In this document: piece after piece, positions 6,456 through 7,509 of the stretch | Layout: each line of letters opens with the position of its first letter | Position numbering within the stretch: position 1 is the stretch's first letter | Source of the DNA: Collinsella sp. | Lineage (GTDB): Bacteria; Actinomycetota; Coriobacteriia; Coriobacteriales; Coriobacteriaceae | Direction: 5' to 3' | NCBI GenBank assembly: GCA_019414465.1 | Contig: DXLY01000008.1 | Location: 33,921-41,429 of the forward strand | DNA length: 7,509 nucleotides | Notes under the pieces: generated by a model | The model's input: the letters and a program-made list of their open reading frames with translations, nothing else | Database searches by the model: none | What the model was told of the DNA's origin: nothing | Translations under genes and position numbers: made by a program

Positions 6456-7509
6456 ATGATCGAAATCACCCAAGTCAACGCGTCGCTCGATGAAGCCGGC
6501 GATGAAAATGCCTGCCTCATTGTTGGCAAGCGAGTCGCCAAGCGCGTCCTACGTTGCAAGGACTCCGAGATCAAGTCCATCGAGCTCCACCGCAAGTCAA
6601 TTGACGCTCGCAAAAAACGAGACGTCCATTTTATCCTGAGCTTTCGTGTTGAGCTGACTAGTCCCCACCTCGAGCGAGAAGCGGTCGACAGCGTTGCCGA
6701 GCGTGACCGCTCGCGCGTACGCGCGATAGAAGACGATGAGCCTTCATTCCCCTCCCCCGTCTCCGACGCACCTCAAGAACGCCCCGTCGTTGTCGGCGCC
6801 GGATGCGCCGGCCTTTTCGCTGCACTCACCCTTGCCGAAGCGGGTCTGAAGCCCTTGCTTATCGAGCGCGGCGACCCGGCATTTCGCCGCTCGCAGGCGA
6901 TCGACCTCTTTCTAAAGGAGCGCATCCTCGACCCCGAGAGCAATATCCAGTTTGGTCTGGGCGGCGCGGGGACCTTCTCGGACGGCAAGCTCAATACGGG
7001 AACAAAAAATACCGCCCATCGCCTTATCCTCGAAACCTTCTTCGAGGCGGGTGCGCCCCGCGATATTCTGTGGGATGCCAAGCCGCACATTGGCTCCGAC
7101 ATCCTTCCCAAGGTTGTCACCGCTATATCCCAGCGCATCGAGCAGCTCGGAGGTGTCGTCCGTTATCGAACGAAGCTCGTCGACATTCGCATCGACGCGT
7201 CTGGCGCCATCACCGGTATTGATGTCCAATCGTCCCAAGACGCCGCTTACGAGTCAATCGAGACAAAGCACCTCATCCTCGCCTGCGGGCATTCTGCTCG
7301 CGATATTTTTGAGCTCCTTAAGGACCACAACGTGGCCCTCGCACAAAAGACCTTTGCCATGGGCGTTCGCATCGAGCATCCGCAACGCGACATCGACCGA
7401 GCCCAATATGGAGCCTCGGCGGGACATCCAGCGCTCGGGGCGGCCCCCTACAAACTTGTTGCCCATCTTCCCAACGGCCGCAGCGTGTTCTCGTTTTGTA
7501 TGTGCCCCG
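6456..7509 (+). CDS. COG2509-type FAD-dependent dehydrogenase (N-terminal 351 residues; continues past right edge)
   Basis: The frame is open from the ATG to the right edge. Residues 1 to about 95 form the small N-terminal domain typical of this family, with the motif SIELHRKSIDARKKRDVHF (41-59). A low-complexity Asp/Glu/Ser/Pro linker (about 91-108) leads to the FAD-binding fold PVVVGAGCAGLFAA (110-123), followed by E137-R138-G139. Further family signatures are SNIQFGLGGAGTFSDGKL (162-179), PHIGSDILPKVV (210-221), CGHSARDIFELL (277-288), GVRIEHPQRDID (303-314), QYGAS (317-321) and FCMCP (347-351), the start of the usual FCMCPGG. Full-length members are about 530 residues, so roughly a third is missing at the edge. 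The proteins are predicted cytoplasmic FAD oxidoreductases of unknown substrate; some are annotated loosely as geranylgeranyl-reductase-like or glutamate-synthase-like. The usual GxGPAG loop reads GAGCAG, with cysteine C117 in place of proline. The start has an ideal AAGGAG at six bases. It follows another flavoprotein in the same direction, separated by a terminator-like hairpin. Confidence 0.92.
   Translation, partial: MIEITQVNASLDEAGDENACLIVGKRVAKRVLRCKDSEIKSIELHRKSIDARKKRDVHFILSFRVELTSPHLEREAVDSVAERDRSRVRAIEDDEPSFPSPVSDAPQERPVVVGAGCAGLFAALTLAEAGLKPLLIERGDPAFRRSQAIDLFLKERILDPESNIQFGLGGAGTFSDGKLNTGTKNTAHRLILETFFEAGAPRDILWDAKPHIGSDILPKVVTAISQRIEQLGGVVRYRTKLVDIRIDASGAITGIDVQSSQDAAYESIETKHLILACGHSARDIFELLKDHNVALAQKTFAMGVRIEHPQRDIDRAQYGASAGHPALGAAPYKLVAHLPNGRSVFSFCMCP

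Noticed and set aside
6773..7238. Minus- and plus-strand reading frames at 6773-7138, 6803-7222 and 6912-7238
   Set aside because: They overlap the COG2509 frame, which shows a continuous series of family motifs; these have none.
1..7509. CRISPR array, insertion sequence, tRNA, rRNA or phage genes
   Set aside because: No regularly spaced direct repeats, terminal inverted repeats with transposase, cloverleaf-like sequence or phage-like protein was seen on reading either strand.

Overview
The window looks like an ordinary chromosomal segment from a moderately high-GC Gram-positive bacterium. My best guess is a gut actinobacterium of the class Coriobacteriia, such as Collinsella. This rests on GC-rich third codon positions, clear AAGGAG ribosome binding sites, an actinobacterial-style C-P-x-H zinc ligand in UvrA, an LtaS-type enzyme (a Gram-positive cell-envelope function), and several flavoprotein and Fe-S genes typical of anaerobes. 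The taxonomy is inference from sequence style. No search was run.

Layout, left to right. (1) Positions 1-1780, minus strand: the first 593 residues of uvrA, the DNA-damage-recognition ATPase of nucleotide excision repair; its C-terminal part lies beyond the left edge. (2) Positions 1781-1973: a divergent intergenic region with a near-consensus LexA/SOS box upstream of uvrA and a small inverted repeat nearer the next gene. (3) Positions 1974-4127, plus strand: a 717-residue polytopic membrane protein with an extracellular LtaS-type sulfatase-fold domain (phosphoglycerol-transferase family). (4) Positions 4128-4272: an intergenic region with a recognisable promoter and a GC-rich palindrome in the leader. 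(5) Positions 4273-5103: an Mrp/NBP35-type P-loop ATPase (Fe-S cluster carrier), followed with no gap by (6) 5104-6375, an HI0933/YhiN-family flavoprotein with a GTG start. (7) Positions 6376-6455: a perfect TATAAT, a strong hairpin with a T-rich tail, and a ribosome binding site. (8) From 6456 to the right edge: the first 351 residues of a COG2509-type FAD-dependent dehydrogenase.

The Mrp and HI0933-like genes almost certainly form one transcription and translation unit: the stop codon TAA directly abuts the GTG start. The second flavoprotein follows in the same direction but is separated by a terminator-like hairpin, so it may have its own promoter or depend on read-through. A speculative reading of the three genes is a maturation factor next to flavin redox enzymes. 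No mobile element, CRISPR array, tRNA or rRNA was seen. No wholly novel system is evident; the points most worth checking are the uvrA SOS box, the promoter-hairpin arrangement at 6386-6437, and the remodelled HI0933-family protein.
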